Assembly: GCF_001746295.1 (NCBI RefSeq)
Contig: NZ_MJAH01000015.1
Coordinates: 1 to 64,000 of the forward strand
Direction of reading: 5' to 3'
Origin: Streptomyces sp. LUP47B
Lineage (GTDB): Bacteria > Actinomycetota > Actinomycetes > Streptomycetales > Streptomycetaceae
Length of the DNA: 64,000 nt
Below the pieces are notes generated by a model that made no database searches, was not told the DNA's origin, and was given only the letters and a program-made list of their open reading frames with translations. A program made the translations under genes and the position numbers. Shown piece after piece: positions 56,044 through 64,000 of the stretch (within the stretch, counting starts at the first letter, position 1; each line of letters starts with the position of its first letter).

Positions 56044-57312
56044 TCACTTGCTGAAGTCCGGCACCAGCTTGGCCAGGGCGGTCTCCGCGTTGCCCAGGCC
56101 CTTGTCCAGGGACTCCTTGCCACCGGCGATCTTGAGCAACTCGGTGTCCAGCGGGGTCAGCAGCGAGCTGTACTCCGGCAGGGCCACGCGCGGCTGGGCG
56201 GAGGAGAGGACCGACTGGTATCCGGCGATGCCCGGGTCGGCCTTGACCTCGGCCGTGTAGGCGTCGTCGCGGGTGGGCAGCGTGGAGTTCTTCAGCGCGA
56301 TCTGCGTCTGCGACTTCGCGGAGGTCATGAAGCCCACGAACTTCTCGGCCGCCTTCTGGTGCGCGGAGTCCGAGCCGGCGTAGACCGAGAGGTTGTGGCC
56401 GCCGGTCGGGGCGCCCGCCTTGCCGCTGGAGCCGGCCGGGACGGTGGCGATGCCGAGGTTGCTCTTGTCCGTGAAGGCCGAGCCCTTGTAGAAGTTGGTG
56501 ATCTCCCACGGGCCCTGGATGATCGCGGCGACCTTGCCGTTGACGAACGCGTCCTGGATGTGGGCGTAGGCGTCGGCGGTGGTGTCGGCCTTGTGCAGGC
56601 CCTTGCCGGAGAAGAGGCTCAGCCAGGTGCCGTAGCCCTTCTTGGCGGCGTCCGAGTTCACCGTGATCTTCTTGGCGGCGGCGTCGACGGTGTCGGTGCC
56701 CTCGCCGTAGAGGAAGGTCTGGGCGTAGTAGGCCGCGGTGGAGCCCCAGTAGCCGTCGACGCCGGTCTTCGACTTGATCGTGGCGGCGGCGGCCTTCAGG
56801 TCGTCCCAGGTCTTGGGGGCCTCGACGCCGGCCTTCTCGAAGAGCTGCTTGTTGTAGACCAGGGCGAGGGTGTCGGTGACGAACGGCACGCCGTAGGTCT
56901 TGCCGTCGTACTGGGCCTGCTTGATCAGGTTCGGCTTGAACTTGGCCTGGTCGGCGAGGGCCTCGGTGCCGTCGAGGGGCAGGAAGTAGCCCTTCTTGGC
57001 GAAGGCGGGGGTCCAGCCGACGTCGGAGCGCAGCACGTCGGGGGCGCCACTCGCGCCGGCGGCCGTGTCGAACTTGTTCTGCGCCTGGTCGAACGGCACG
57101 TTGACGTACTTGACCTTGATGTCCTTGTTGGCGGCCTCGAAGTCCTTGATCAGGGCCTGGTACGTCGGCGCCTCATTGGTGGCGTTGGAGGTGTCCCACC
57201 AGGTGATGGTCACCGGACCGTCGGCCTTGTCGCCGCTGTCACTTCCGCCGCAGGCCGTCGCCGCGAGGGCGAAAGACGCCACCAGCGCGGTGGCCGCTAT
57301 GCCACGCCGCAT
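56044..57312 (-). CDS. malE: Maltodextrin-binding lipoprotein MalE
   Basis: 422 aa. Lipoprotein signal peptide with lipobox ATAC (Cys21), then a family-1 extracellular solute-binding protein (ITWWDTSNATNEAPTYQAL, GPWEITNFYKGSAF, PTGGHNLSVYAGSD). Captures maltose and maltodextrins outside the membrane for MalF-MalG. First gene of the operon, divergent from malR, with operator-like repeats between. Confidence 0.97.
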   Translation of the reverse strand: MRRGIAATALVASFALAATACGGSDSGDKADGPVTITWWDTSNATNEAPTYQALIKDFEAANKDIKVKYVNVPFDQAQNKFDTAAGASGAPDVLRSDVGWTPAFAKKGYFLPLDGTEALADQAKFKPNLIKQAQYDGKTYGVPFVTDTLALVYNKQLFEKAGVEAPKTWDDLKAAAATIKSKTGVDGYWGSTAAYYAQTFLYGEGTDTVDAAAKKITVNSDAAKKGYGTWLSLFSGKGLHKADTTADAYAHIQDAFVNGKVAAIIQGPWEITNFYKGSAFTDKSNLGIATVPAGSSGKAGAPTGGHNLSVYAGSDSAHQKAAEKFVGFMTSAKSQTQIALKNSTLPTRDDAYTAEVKADPGIAGYQSVLSSAQPRVALPEYSSLLTPLDTELLKIAGGKESLDKGLGNAETALAKLVPDFSK

Positions 57313-57422
57313 GAGTTCTCCTTGAGGGTGAAAGCCCGTGTGCTGCGGGGAGAGGTCCCGTGCCCTCCCCGTCTGCCGACTGCGCCTTTGCGGCCGCCGG
57401 GCGAGTGGGAACGTAACAGCGA

Positions 57423-57462
57423 TGCAAGGCTTGCGAAAGAGCTTGCAGCAAAAAAGTGCAAG
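57423..57462. promoter_or_regulatory. MalR operator cluster I (malE side)
   Basis: Four TGCAAG/CTTGC half-sites within 40 bp (57423, 57430, 57442, 57457) including CTTGCGAAAGAGCTTGC. They sit about 110-150 bp upstream of malE, next to a TACGTT-type -10 like that of the amylase promoter. Confidence 0.75.
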
Positions 57463-57549
57463 AGACTGCGGAAGTTACCCCCTCGTGATCCCTCGTCGAC
57501 CGTCACGAGACCCTTGTTTTACGGGGCTGAGCGGGACGATTACCGGGTG

Positions 57550-57573
57550 TGCAAGACTCTGCAAGCTCTTGCC
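57550..57573. promoter_or_regulatory. MalR operator cluster II (malR side)
   Basis: TGCAAG (57550), TGCAAG (57560) and CTTGC (57568), with the inverted pair GCAAG-CT-CTTGC (57561-57572), 70-90 bp before malR. The rest of this 329-bp spacer holds no gene. Confidence 0.75.
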
Positions 57574-57641
57574 ATCCTCCTCTCGGACGGGAATCATCCC
57601 CTTACGGGACAAGGGGCGCCGACCAGAACAGAGGGACCGCG

Positions 57642-58706
57642 ATGACGATACGGCCGGTACAGTCCGGTGCCGTGACCACACGGCTAGCCGACATCGCTGC
57701 TCAGGCCGGGGTGAGCGAGGCGACCGTCAGCCGCGTCCTCAACGGGAAGCCGGGCGTCGCCGCCACCACCCGCCAGACCGTGCTCGCCGCACTCGACGTG
57801 CTGGGCTACGAACGCCCGGTCCGGCTGCGGCAGCGCAGCGAGGGCCTGGTGGGCCTGATCACCCCGGAGCTGGAGAACCCGATATTCCCGGCCCTGGCCC
57901 AGGTGATCGGCCAGGCGCTGACCCGGCAGGGCTACACCCCGGTGCTCGCCACCCAGACCCCGGGCGGTTCCACGGAGGACGAGCTCACGGAGATGCTCGT
58001 CGACCGGGGCGTGGCGGGCATCATCTTCGTCTCCGGGCTGCACGCGGACACCTCCGCGGACATGCAGCGCTATGAGCAGCTGCGGGCGCAGGGCGTGCCG
58101 TACGTGCTCGTGGACGGGTTCTCGCCGAAGGTGCAGGCGCCGTTCATCTCCCCCGACGACCGCGCGGCGATGGCGCTGGCGGTGACGCACCTGGTGTCGC
58201 TGGGGCACAAGCGGATCGGCCTCGCCCTCGGACCGAAGCGCTTCGTGCCGGTCCAGCGCAAGATCGAGGGCTTCGTCCGCACCATGCAGGACCTGCTCGG
58301 ACTCCCCGCCGCGACCGTCGAGGAGGACCTCGTCCAGCACTCGCTCTACACCCTGGAGGGCGGCCAGGCGGCCGCGACGGCGCTCATCGACCGGGACTGC
58401 ACAGCGGTGGTGTGCGCGAGCGACATGATGGCGCTGGGCGCGATACGGGCGGCCCGGCAGCGGGGTCTTGAAGTACCGCGGGACGTCTCGGTCGTGGGTT
58501 TCGACGACTCCCCGCTGATCGCCTTCACCGACCCGCCGTTGACGACGATCCGCAAGCCCGTGCCGGCCATGGGGCAGGCGGCGGTAAGGACGTTGCTGGA
58601 GGAGATCGGCGGAACTCCCGCGCCGCACAGCGAGTTCGTGTTCATGCCGGAGCTGGTGGTACGGGGTTCGACGGCTTCGGCACCCGGGGATCGCACTCGT
58701 CCGTAG
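57642..58706 (+). CDS. malR: LacI-family maltose repressor MalR
   Basis: 354 aa. LacI HTH (LADIAAQAGVSEATVSRVLNG) followed by a periplasmic-binding-like effector domain (GLVGLITPELENPIFPALAQ, VVCASDMMALGA, VVGFDDSPL). The ATG at 57642 has AGAGGGA; the GTG at 57672, closer to the HTH, is an alternative and may match the S. coelicolor start. Represses malEFG and, by the shared motifs, probably pulA and amylase. Known in S. coelicolor as the pleiotropic Reg1/MalR. Confidence 0.95.
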   Translation: MTIRPVQSGAVTTRLADIAAQAGVSEATVSRVLNGKPGVAATTRQTVLAALDVLGYERPVRLRQRSEGLVGLITPELENPIFPALAQVIGQALTRQGYTPVLATQTPGGSTEDELTEMLVDRGVAGIIFVSGLHADTSADMQRYEQLRAQGVPYVLVDGFSPKVQAPFISPDDRAAMALAVTHLVSLGHKRIGLALGPKRFVPVQRKIEGFVRTMQDLLGLPAATVEEDLVQHSLYTLEGGQAAATALIDRDCTAVVCASDMMALGAIRAARQRGLEVPRDVSVVGFDDSPLIAFTDPPLTTIRKPVPAMGQAAVRTLLEEIGGTPAPHSEFVFMPELVVRGSTASAPGDRTRP

Positions 58707-58837
58707 GATGGAGACGCCGGGCTTTCACCAGTGCGCTGGTAGGAGAACGGGACACTCTTCCCGTCGTAGGACATGCGACCCGAACCCGACCGCGGGATGA
58801 TCGGTGGGGTAAGGCATTTCTGGCAGACTTTAGGTCT

Positions 58838-59698
58838 ATGGGTGACTCGACCGTGACCAGCCTGGAAGACCGCGAGACCGCGGCCGCTCCGGACTCCCTC
58901 ACGGCCGCGGACCGGCCGGGTCTCCTCCGCCGCCTGCGCACTCCGCGCCGCCCGCGCCTCTGGTTCGAGATCCTGCTGATCGCGGTGAGTTACTGGACGT
59001 ATTCACAGATCCGCAACGCGGTGCCGGAGCAGCGGACGGAGGCGCTGCGCAACGCCGACTGGATCTGGCGGATGGAGCACCATCTGGGCATCGCGGTCGA
59101 GGAGTCCGTCAACCACGCGGTGAACTCCGTGACTTGGCTCGTCGTCGGCATGAACTACTACTACGCGACACTGCACTTCATCGTGACGCTGAGCGTCCTG
59201 GTGTGGCTCTACCGCTGTCATCCCGGCCGCTATGCGGCGACGCGTCTGGTGCTCTTCGCGACCACGGGTGTGGCGCTGGTCGGTTACTACCTGTATCCGC
59301 TGGCACCCCCGCGGTTGATGAACGGCAGCCACTTCGTCGACACGGTCATGGTCCACCAGACCTGGGGCTCGATGGCCTCCGGCGATCTGAAGCACATGTC
59401 CAACCAGTACGCCGCGATGCCGTCCATGCACATCGGCTGGTCCGTGTGGTGCGGCCTGACGATCTTCGCGCTGGCGTCGGTGCCGTGGGTACGCGTCCTG
59501 GGCCTCCTCTACCCGACGGCCACGCTCCTGGTCATCGTCGCCACCGCCAACCACTTCTGGCTCGACGCGGTCGGCGGCATCCTGTGCCTGCTGTTCGGCT
59601 TCATGCTGGCGTGGATCTTGTACGGAGCACTGCCGTACGCATTGCCGAAGGCGGTACCGCCGAAGGCGAAGGCCACGCCGCACCCCGTCAAGACCTAG
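58838..59698 (+). CDS. PAP2-superfamily membrane phosphotransferase
   Basis: 286 aa. Six membrane segments. The PAP2 signatures are MPSMHIGWS (His198) and ATANHFWLDAVGG (His239), with the C1 region less clear. This inositolphosphotransferase-like (Aur1/Ipt1) type moves phosphate or phospho-alcohols between lipids; the Streptomyces substrate is unknown. The start lacks a convincing ribosome site. Stands between malR and a repeat-filled spacer. Confidence 0.85.
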   Translation: MGDSTVTSLEDRETAAAPDSLTAADRPGLLRRLRTPRRPRLWFEILLIAVSYWTYSQIRNAVPEQRTEALRNADWIWRMEHHLGIAVEESVNHAVNSVTWLVVGMNYYYATLHFIVTLSVLVWLYRCHPGRYAATRLVLFATTGVALVGYYLYPLAPPRLMNGSHFVDTVMVHQTWGSMASGDLKHMSNQYAAMPSMHIGWSVWCGLTIFALASVPWVRVLGLLYPTATLLVIVATANHFWLDAVGGILCLLFGFMLAWILYGALPYALPKAVPPKAKATPHPVKT

Positions 59699-59724
59699 CC
59701 GCCGCTCCGGCAGGCACCGCGCGC

Positions 59725-60180
59725 CCCGGGCCTACGCCGGGGGGCTCCCCCCAGAACGCGCGGTGCTCCCAGTGCCCCAACCGGCACGGTGCGCCCCGTT
59801 GCACGCCCGGCACGCTCCCCCGCAGGCGGTGCCCCCATTCGCCGCACCGCGCGCCGCTCCCCCACCGGCCGCACGCCACGGCCCGTGAATGCCTGGCAGT
59901 CCCCTGGCCGGCGTCGCGCGCCCCGTGTCTACGCCGGGGGGCTCCCCCAGAACGCCCGGTGCTCCCAGTGCCCCGGCTGGCAGCGTGCGCCCCGTCGCGA
60001 CGCCCGGCACGCTCCCCCGCAGGCGGTGCCCCCACTCACCGCACCGCGCGCCGCTCCCCCACCGGCCGCACGCCACGGCCCGTCAATGCCTGGCCAGTGC
60101 CCTGGCCGACGTCGCGCGCCCCGTCGCGGCGCCCGGCACGCTCCACCAGGGCGCGGCGCTCCCACTCGCCGCACCGCCCC
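59725..60180. repeat. Intergenic tandem repeat, about 198-bp period
   Basis: The 510-bp spacer 59699-60208 is filled by two units (from about 59725 and 59922, 197-198 bp apart) and a shortened third beginning near 60117. Markers: TACGCCGGGGGGCTCCCCC, ACGCCCGGCACGCTCCCCC, GCGCCGCTCCCCCACCGGCC. The frames open on either strand have no ribosome sites and simply follow the repeat, so no gene is called. Confidence 0.8.
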
Positions 60181-60208
60181 CCACGGGCAAGCGCCGGCCG
60201 CCGGGGCA

Positions 60209-61090
60209 CTAGCCTGCGGCCGCTTCGCGCAGTGCCTCGATGAAGGCCTCGAGTGCCGGTTGCGGCAGCGCGGTCTCGCGTACAGCCGCGTGGATCGCCC
60301 GCGACGGCTCCGGGGCCCGGATCTGCCGCACCGCCACGTCCGGATGCCGGCCCCCGAGCCCCAGCCGCGGGATCAGGGTCACCCCGAGTCCCGCCGCCAC
60401 GAAGCCCTGTGCCGTGGCGTAGTCCTCGCTGTCCACGACGAAGCGCGGCTGGAATCCTGCCGTGGCACAGGCGGTGAGCTGGGCCTCGAGGCAGGGGCCG
60501 GGCCACTCGCTGCCGACCCAGGGTTCGTCGGCCAGGTCGGTTAGGTGAATCGATCGGCGGGCCGCGAGGGGATGCGCCGCGGGAAGCACGGCCAGGTACG
60601 GGTCGTCGAGCAGGTGCAGCAGTCGTACGCCGTCCTCGTCAGACGGTCCCACCACCAGCGCCAGGTCCGCCCGCCCCTCCCGTACGTCCGGCAGCGGGTC
60701 GGGGCCCGTCAGCTTCAGATCGATCTGCAGGCCGGGTTGTTCGGCCCGTAGCCGCGCCACCGCGGGGGCGACCAGATGGGCTCCGGCCGTGGCGAAGTAA
60801 CGCACCGAGAGCCGGCCCGTGCGGCCCGCGAGAAGGTCCCCGAGGGCCGTCTCCGCCTCGGCGACCTGCCGGCCGATCGCGTCCGCGTACTCCGTGAGCA
60901 ACAGCCCGGCGGCCGTGGGCCGCACACCCCGCCCGACCCGTTCGAGGAGCGCGGTCCCGGCCTCCTTCTCCAGTGCGGCCACCTGCTGGCTGATCGCGGA
61001 GGGCGTGTAGCCGAGGCGGGCCGCGGCGGCCGTCACGGAGCCGTTGCTCACCACGGCCGCCAGCATCTGCATACGTCGCACATCAAGCAT
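60209..61090 (-). CDS. LysR-family regulator
   Basis: 293 aa. N-terminal HTH (MLDVRRMQMLAAVVSNGSVT, LGYTPSAISQQVAALEKEAG) and a LysR substrate-binding domain. The ATG at 61090 follows GGAG. Divergent from the EamA exporter with 72 bp between, the usual sign that it controls that gene. Effector unknown. Confidence 0.9.
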   Translation of the reverse strand: MLDVRRMQMLAAVVSNGSVTAAAARLGYTPSAISQQVAALEKEAGTALLERVGRGVRPTAAGLLLTEYADAIGRQVAEAETALGDLLAGRTGRLSVRYFATAGAHLVAPAVARLRAEQPGLQIDLKLTGPDPLPDVREGRADLALVVGPSDEDGVRLLHLLDDPYLAVLPAAHPLAARRSIHLTDLADEPWVGSEWPGPCLEAQLTACATAGFQPRFVVDSEDYATAQGFVAAGLGVTLIPRLGLGGRHPDVAVRQIRAPEPSRAIHAAVRETALPQPALEAFIEALREAAAG

Positions 61091-61162
61091 GTACTCCAGC
61101 TTAATGATGCATCCAGGATCTTTCACTTGTCCTGATGGGTTGGGCCAGGGACCGTGGAGGGC

Positions 61163-62086
61163 ATGTCCCCCGCCTCGACTCTGCGTATGGCCGTCCTCGC
61201 CCTCCTCTGGGGATCCGGCTTCCTCTGGATCAAGCTCGCCCTCGACCACGGCCTCTCCCCCGCCCAGATCACGATCGCGCGGTGTGTGCTGGGCACGGCT
61301 GTGCTGTTCCTCCTGGCCCGCGCGGCCGGCCAGCGGCTGCCCCGCTCCCGCTCCACCTGGGCTCATCTGGTCGTCGCCGCCCTGTTCTGCAACGCCATCC
61401 CCTTCGCCCTGTTCGCGATCGGCGAGCAGAGTGTCGACTCCGGCGTCGCGGGCGTCCTGAACGCGACGACCCCGCTGTGGTCCCTGCTGATCGGCGTCCT
61501 GCTCGGCACCGACCGCGGTCTGCGCCCCCTGCGGCTGACCGGCCTGCTCCTCGGCTTCGCAGGCACCGTGCTGATCTTCGCCCCGTGGCACCGCTCGGGT
61601 CTGCTGACCTGGGGCGCCCTGGCCCTCCTGGCCGCCGCCGCGAGCTACGCCGTGGCCTTCGCGTACATGGCCCGCAAACTCACCTCGGGGCAGGCCCCGT
61701 TGGCGTACTCGGCCGCCCAACTCCTCATGGCGACGGCGTGGACCACGCTGTCGGTGCCGGTGGCCGGCCCGGTAGACACCGACCTCATCGGGCTGGGGGC
61801 AGTGACGGCCCTGGGGGTGCTGGGCACGGGGGTGACCTTCTACCTCAACTACCGCCTGATCGCGGACGAGGGCCCGGTCACGGCGGCGACGGTCGGCTAC
61901 CTGCTGCCGGTCGTGTCGGTAGCTCTTGGCGCGATGGTTCTGGACGAGCGGCTCGATTCGAGGGTGCTGACAGGCATGGCGATCGTACTGATGGGGATCG
62001 CGCTGACCCAGCTAGGTGCGCGGGGAACTGCGCGACAAGCCCCCACCTGCCCGCAGCCGAGCAACAAACCCCACTACGCCCCGTAG
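61163..62086 (+). CDS. EamA/DMT-family exporter with repeat-derived C-terminus
   Basis: 307 aa, ten membrane segments from two EamA halves (FLWIKLALDHGLSPAQITIA; VTAATVGYLLPVVSVALGA). Such proteins export amino acids or metabolites. The last 24 residues (GARGTARQAPTCPQPSNK...) come from a dispersed intergenic repeat and break the family's usual end. The ATG at 61163 is chosen; a GTG at 61154 adds 3 residues. Ends 13 bp inside the convergent glnE gene. Confidence 0.85.
   Translation: MSPASTLRMAVLALLWGSGFLWIKLALDHGLSPAQITIARCVLGTAVLFLLARAAGQRLPRSRSTWAHLVVAALFCNAIPFALFAIGEQSVDSGVAGVLNATTPLWSLLIGVLLGTDRGLRPLRLTGLLLGFAGTVLIFAPWHRSGLLTWGALALLAAAASYAVAFAYMARKLTSGQAPLAYSAAQLLMATAWTTLSVPVAGPVDTDLIGLGAVTALGVLGTGVTFYLNYRLIADEGPVTAATVGYLLPVVSVALGAMVLDERLDSRVLTGMAIVLMGIALTQLGARGTARQAPTCPQPSNKPHYAP
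62014..62065 (+). repeat. Dispersed repeat, copy D, inside a coding end
   Basis: GGTGCGCGGGGAACTGCGCG, ACAAGCCCCCACCTGCCCGC, AGCCGAGCAAC: the second common Streptomyces variant (GCGCGGGGAACTGCGCGAC...). It lies within the exporter's final codons. Confidence 0.7.
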
Positions 62087-64000
62087 AACAACTCCTCCAC
62101 CACACTCCGAGCCCGCCGAGCCGTACGCCGATAGTCGTCCAGCATGTCCCCCACATGCCCCGCCTCATACCCCAAGTACCGCCCCACCGCGGCAAGTTCC
62201 CGCGTCTCGGACGGAAACGTGTCCCCGGCCCGCCCCCGCACCAGCATCACCGCGTTCCGCACCCGCGTGGCCAGCACCCACGCCTCGTCGAGCACCTGGG
62301 TGTCCTCCGCGGAGATCAGCCCGGCCGCCCGCGCGGCGGAAAGTGCCGCACGGGTGCGAGTCGTCCGCAGCCCCGGCTCACCGGCACCGTGCCGCATCTG
62401 CAGGAGCTGGACCGTCCACTCGACGTCGGACAGCCCGCCGGGCCCGAGCTTGGTGTGCAGCTTGGGGTCGGCGCCGCGAGGCATCCGTTCGGACTCCATG
62501 CGCGCCTTGAGCCGCCGGATCTCGCGTACGGCGTCGTCGCCGAGGCCCGCCGTCGGGTAACGCAGGGGATCGATCAGTTCGACGAACCGGCGGCCCAACT
62601 CCTCGTCCCCGGCGACCGGTTCGGCCCGCAGCAGGGCCTGCGACTCCCAGACCAGCGACCAGCGGCGGTAGTAGGCCGCGTACGACGTCAACGTGCGCAC
62701 CAGCGGCCCGGACTTGCCCTCCGGGCGCAGGCCGGCGTCGATGAGCAGCGGTGGGTCGGCGCTCGGGATCTGGAGCAGGCGGCGCATCTCGGAGACGACC
62801 TTGTTGGCGGCCTCGGAGGCCTCCCGTTCCTCGACGCCCTCGCGCGGCTCGTGGACGAACAGGACGTCCGCGTCGGAGCCGTAGCCGAGCTCGTGACCGC
62901 CGAAGCGGCCCATGCCGATGACGGCGAACCGGGTGGGCAGGGTGTCGCCCCAGCCCTGCCGGACGACCGCGCGCAGGGTGCCGGCGAGGGTCGCGGCGGT
63001 CAGGTCGGACACGGCGGCGCCGACGCGCTCCACCAGGGCGCCCTGGTCCGGCTCGGCCGGCTGGGTCTCGGTGCCGTAGGAGCCGACGATGTCCGCCGCG
63101 GCCGTACGGAAGAGTTCGCGGCGGCGGACGCCACGGGCCGCCGTGACGCCCTGGACGGCGCCGTCAGCGCGGCCGACCGCGGAGAGTATCTCCTGTTCGA
63201 GACCGGCCCGTCCGCGCGGAGCGAGGCCGCCGCCGTCGCCGTCCCCGAGGAGGGCGACGGCTTCGGGTGCGCGCATCAGCAGGTCGGGGGCGAGGCGTCC
63301 GGCGGACAGGACGCGTGCGAGGTTCTCGGCGGCGGCGCCCTCGTCCCTCAACAGCCGCAGGTACCAAGGGGTTTTTCCCAACGCGTCCGACACCTTGCGG
63401 AAGTTGAGCAGTCCGGCGTCCGGGTCGGCGGACTCGGCGAACCAGCCCAGCAGGACCGGCAGGAGCGTGCGCTGGATGGCGGCTTTGCGGCTGACGCCGG
63501 AGGCCAGGGCCTCCAGGTGCCGCAGGGCGGAGGCCGGGTCGGCGTACCCGAGCGCGACCAGCCGCTCGCGCGCCGCTCCGGCGCTCAACCTTATTTCGCC
63601 GGGGCCGAGTTGGGCCACGGCGTCCAGCAGCGGCCGGTAGAAGAGCTTCTCGTGCAGGCGTCGTACGACGGAGGTGTGCCGCTTCCACTCGCGGTTCAGC
63701 TCGGTCACCGGGTCGGCGCGCAGGCCGAGGGAACGGCCGAGGCGGCGCTGGTCGGTCTCGTCCACGGGGACCAGGTGGGTGCGGCGCAGCCGGTAGAGCT
63801 GGATGCGGTGCTCCATGGAGCGCAGGAAGCGGTAGGCCTCGTCGAGCTGTGCCGCGTCGGCACGGCCGACGTAGCCGCCGGCGACGAGGGCCTGCAGGGC
63901 GTCGAGGGTGGTGCCGCTGCGCAGTGAACGGTCCTCGCGGCCGTGCACCAACTGCAGGAGCTGGACGGCGAATTCGACGTCCCTGAGCCCGCCGGGGCCG
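62074..64000 (-). CDS. glnE: Glutamine synthetase adenylyltransferase/deadenylylase, 5' truncated
   Basis: 642 complete residues; the frame is open through base 64000, so an internal ATG at 63951 is not the start. Two nucleotidyltransferase halves are seen: the end of the first (GPGGLRDVEFAVQLLQLVHG) at the edge and a full second with FAVIGMGRFGGHELGYGSDAD and KLGPGGLSDVEWTVQLLQM. GlnE adds and removes AMP at Tyr397 of GlnA in response to nitrogen state. Together with glnA and glnII it completes the nitrogen set in this window. Convergent with the exporter. Confidence 0.96.
   Translation of the reverse strand, partial: GPGGLRDVEFAVQLLQLVHGREDRSLRSGTTLDALQALVAGGYVGRADAAQLDEAYRFLRSMEHRIQLYRLRRTHLVPVDETDQRRLGRSLGLRADPVTELNREWKRHTSVVRRLHEKLFYRPLLDAVAQLGPGEIRLSAGAARERLVALGYADPASALRHLEALASGVSRKAAIQRTLLPVLLGWFAESADPDAGLLNFRKVSDALGKTPWYLRLLRDEGAAAENLARVLSAGRLAPDLLMRAPEAVALLGDGDGGGLAPRGRAGLEQEILSAVGRADGAVQGVTAARGVRRRELFRTAAADIVGSYGTETQPAEPDQGALVERVGAAVSDLTAATLAGTLRAVVRQGWGDTLPTRFAVIGMGRFGGHELGYGSDADVLFVHEPREGVEEREASEAANKVVSEMRRLLQIPSADPPLLIDAGLRPEGKSGPLVRTLTSYAAYYRRWSLVWESQALLRAEPVAGDEELGRRFVELIDPLRYPTAGLGDDAVREIRRLKARMESERMPRGADPKLHTKLGPGGLSDVEWTVQLLQMRHGAGEPGLRTTRTRAALSAARAAGLISAEDTQVLDEAWVLATRVRNAVMLVRGRAGDTFPSETRELAAVGRYLGYEAGHVGDMLDDYRRTARRARSVVEELFYGA

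Noticed and set aside
59688..60212. Several open frames of 80-115 codons on both strands in the PAP2-LysR spacer
   Set aside because: They follow the 198-bp repeat, have no ribosome sites and low-complexity products.
61135..63927. 930-codon open frame on the plus strand opposite glnE
   Set aside because: Shadow of glnE and of the exporter in another frame; no recognisable domain.

Overview
The window is a gene-dense, very GC-rich stretch of an actinobacterial chromosome, almost certainly from the conserved core of a Streptomyces chromosome. The evidence is the strong third-position G/C bias (long empty reading frames lie opposite most genes), frequent GTG starts, GGAGG-type ribosome sites, and gene order. 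The order sucB - aceE - lipB - lipA - glnA - glnII - pulA/amylase - aglA/malGFE - malR - glnE matches what I recall of the S. coelicolor SCO2181-SCO2234 region. I see no prophage, transposase, CRISPR array, tRNA/rRNA gene or biosynthetic gene cluster.

Layout: 0-6 kb holds 2-oxoacid dehydrogenase genes (end of sucB, a GntR regulator, aceE with a palindrome in its promoter). 6-16 kb holds wall-related and housekeeping genes (FemX-like ligase, PGRP amidase, MarP-like protease, GNAT, an epimerase, a FAD enzyme, an NsdA-like regulator). 16-18 kb holds lipB-lipA, which make the lipoyl cofactor of the E2 enzyme. 18-26 kb holds glnA with a four-half-site GlnR box, then htpX-pspAB. 26-32 kb holds an AlkZ-like glycosylase and an unknown small gene, each behind a match to the RecA-independent DNA-damage (PafBC-type) promoter, then arsC-like, RlpA-like and MarR genes. 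32-45 kb holds glnII with its own GlnR box, a two-component system, a secreted DUF1996 protein, a membrane protein with a sigma-factor-like N-terminus, TetR, and a receiver-PP2C phosphatase. 44-59 kb is an alpha-glucan module: 1799-aa double-GH13 pullulanase, secreted alpha-amylase, intracellular aglA, the malEFG importer and divergent malR, with operator-like repeats in front of the units. 59-64 kb holds a PAP2 protein, a repeat-filled spacer, a LysR/exporter pair and the 5'-truncated glnE.

Three functional circuits stand out. (1) Lipoate-dependent carbon metabolism: sucB, aceE, lipA and lipB, with a GntR candidate regulator. (2) Nitrogen assimilation: both glutamine synthetases, GlnR sites before each, and the adenylyltransferase that modifies GlnA at Tyr397. 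(3) Extracellular starch breakdown, uptake and intracellular hydrolysis under MalR. The less expected signals are the two DNA-damage promoters, a perfect 22-bp inverted repeat that carries the ribosome sites of two divergent genes, six candidate leaderless genes with a -10 element 6-7 nt before the start codon, and a dispersed intergenic repeat family, one copy of which has become the C-terminus of an exporter.
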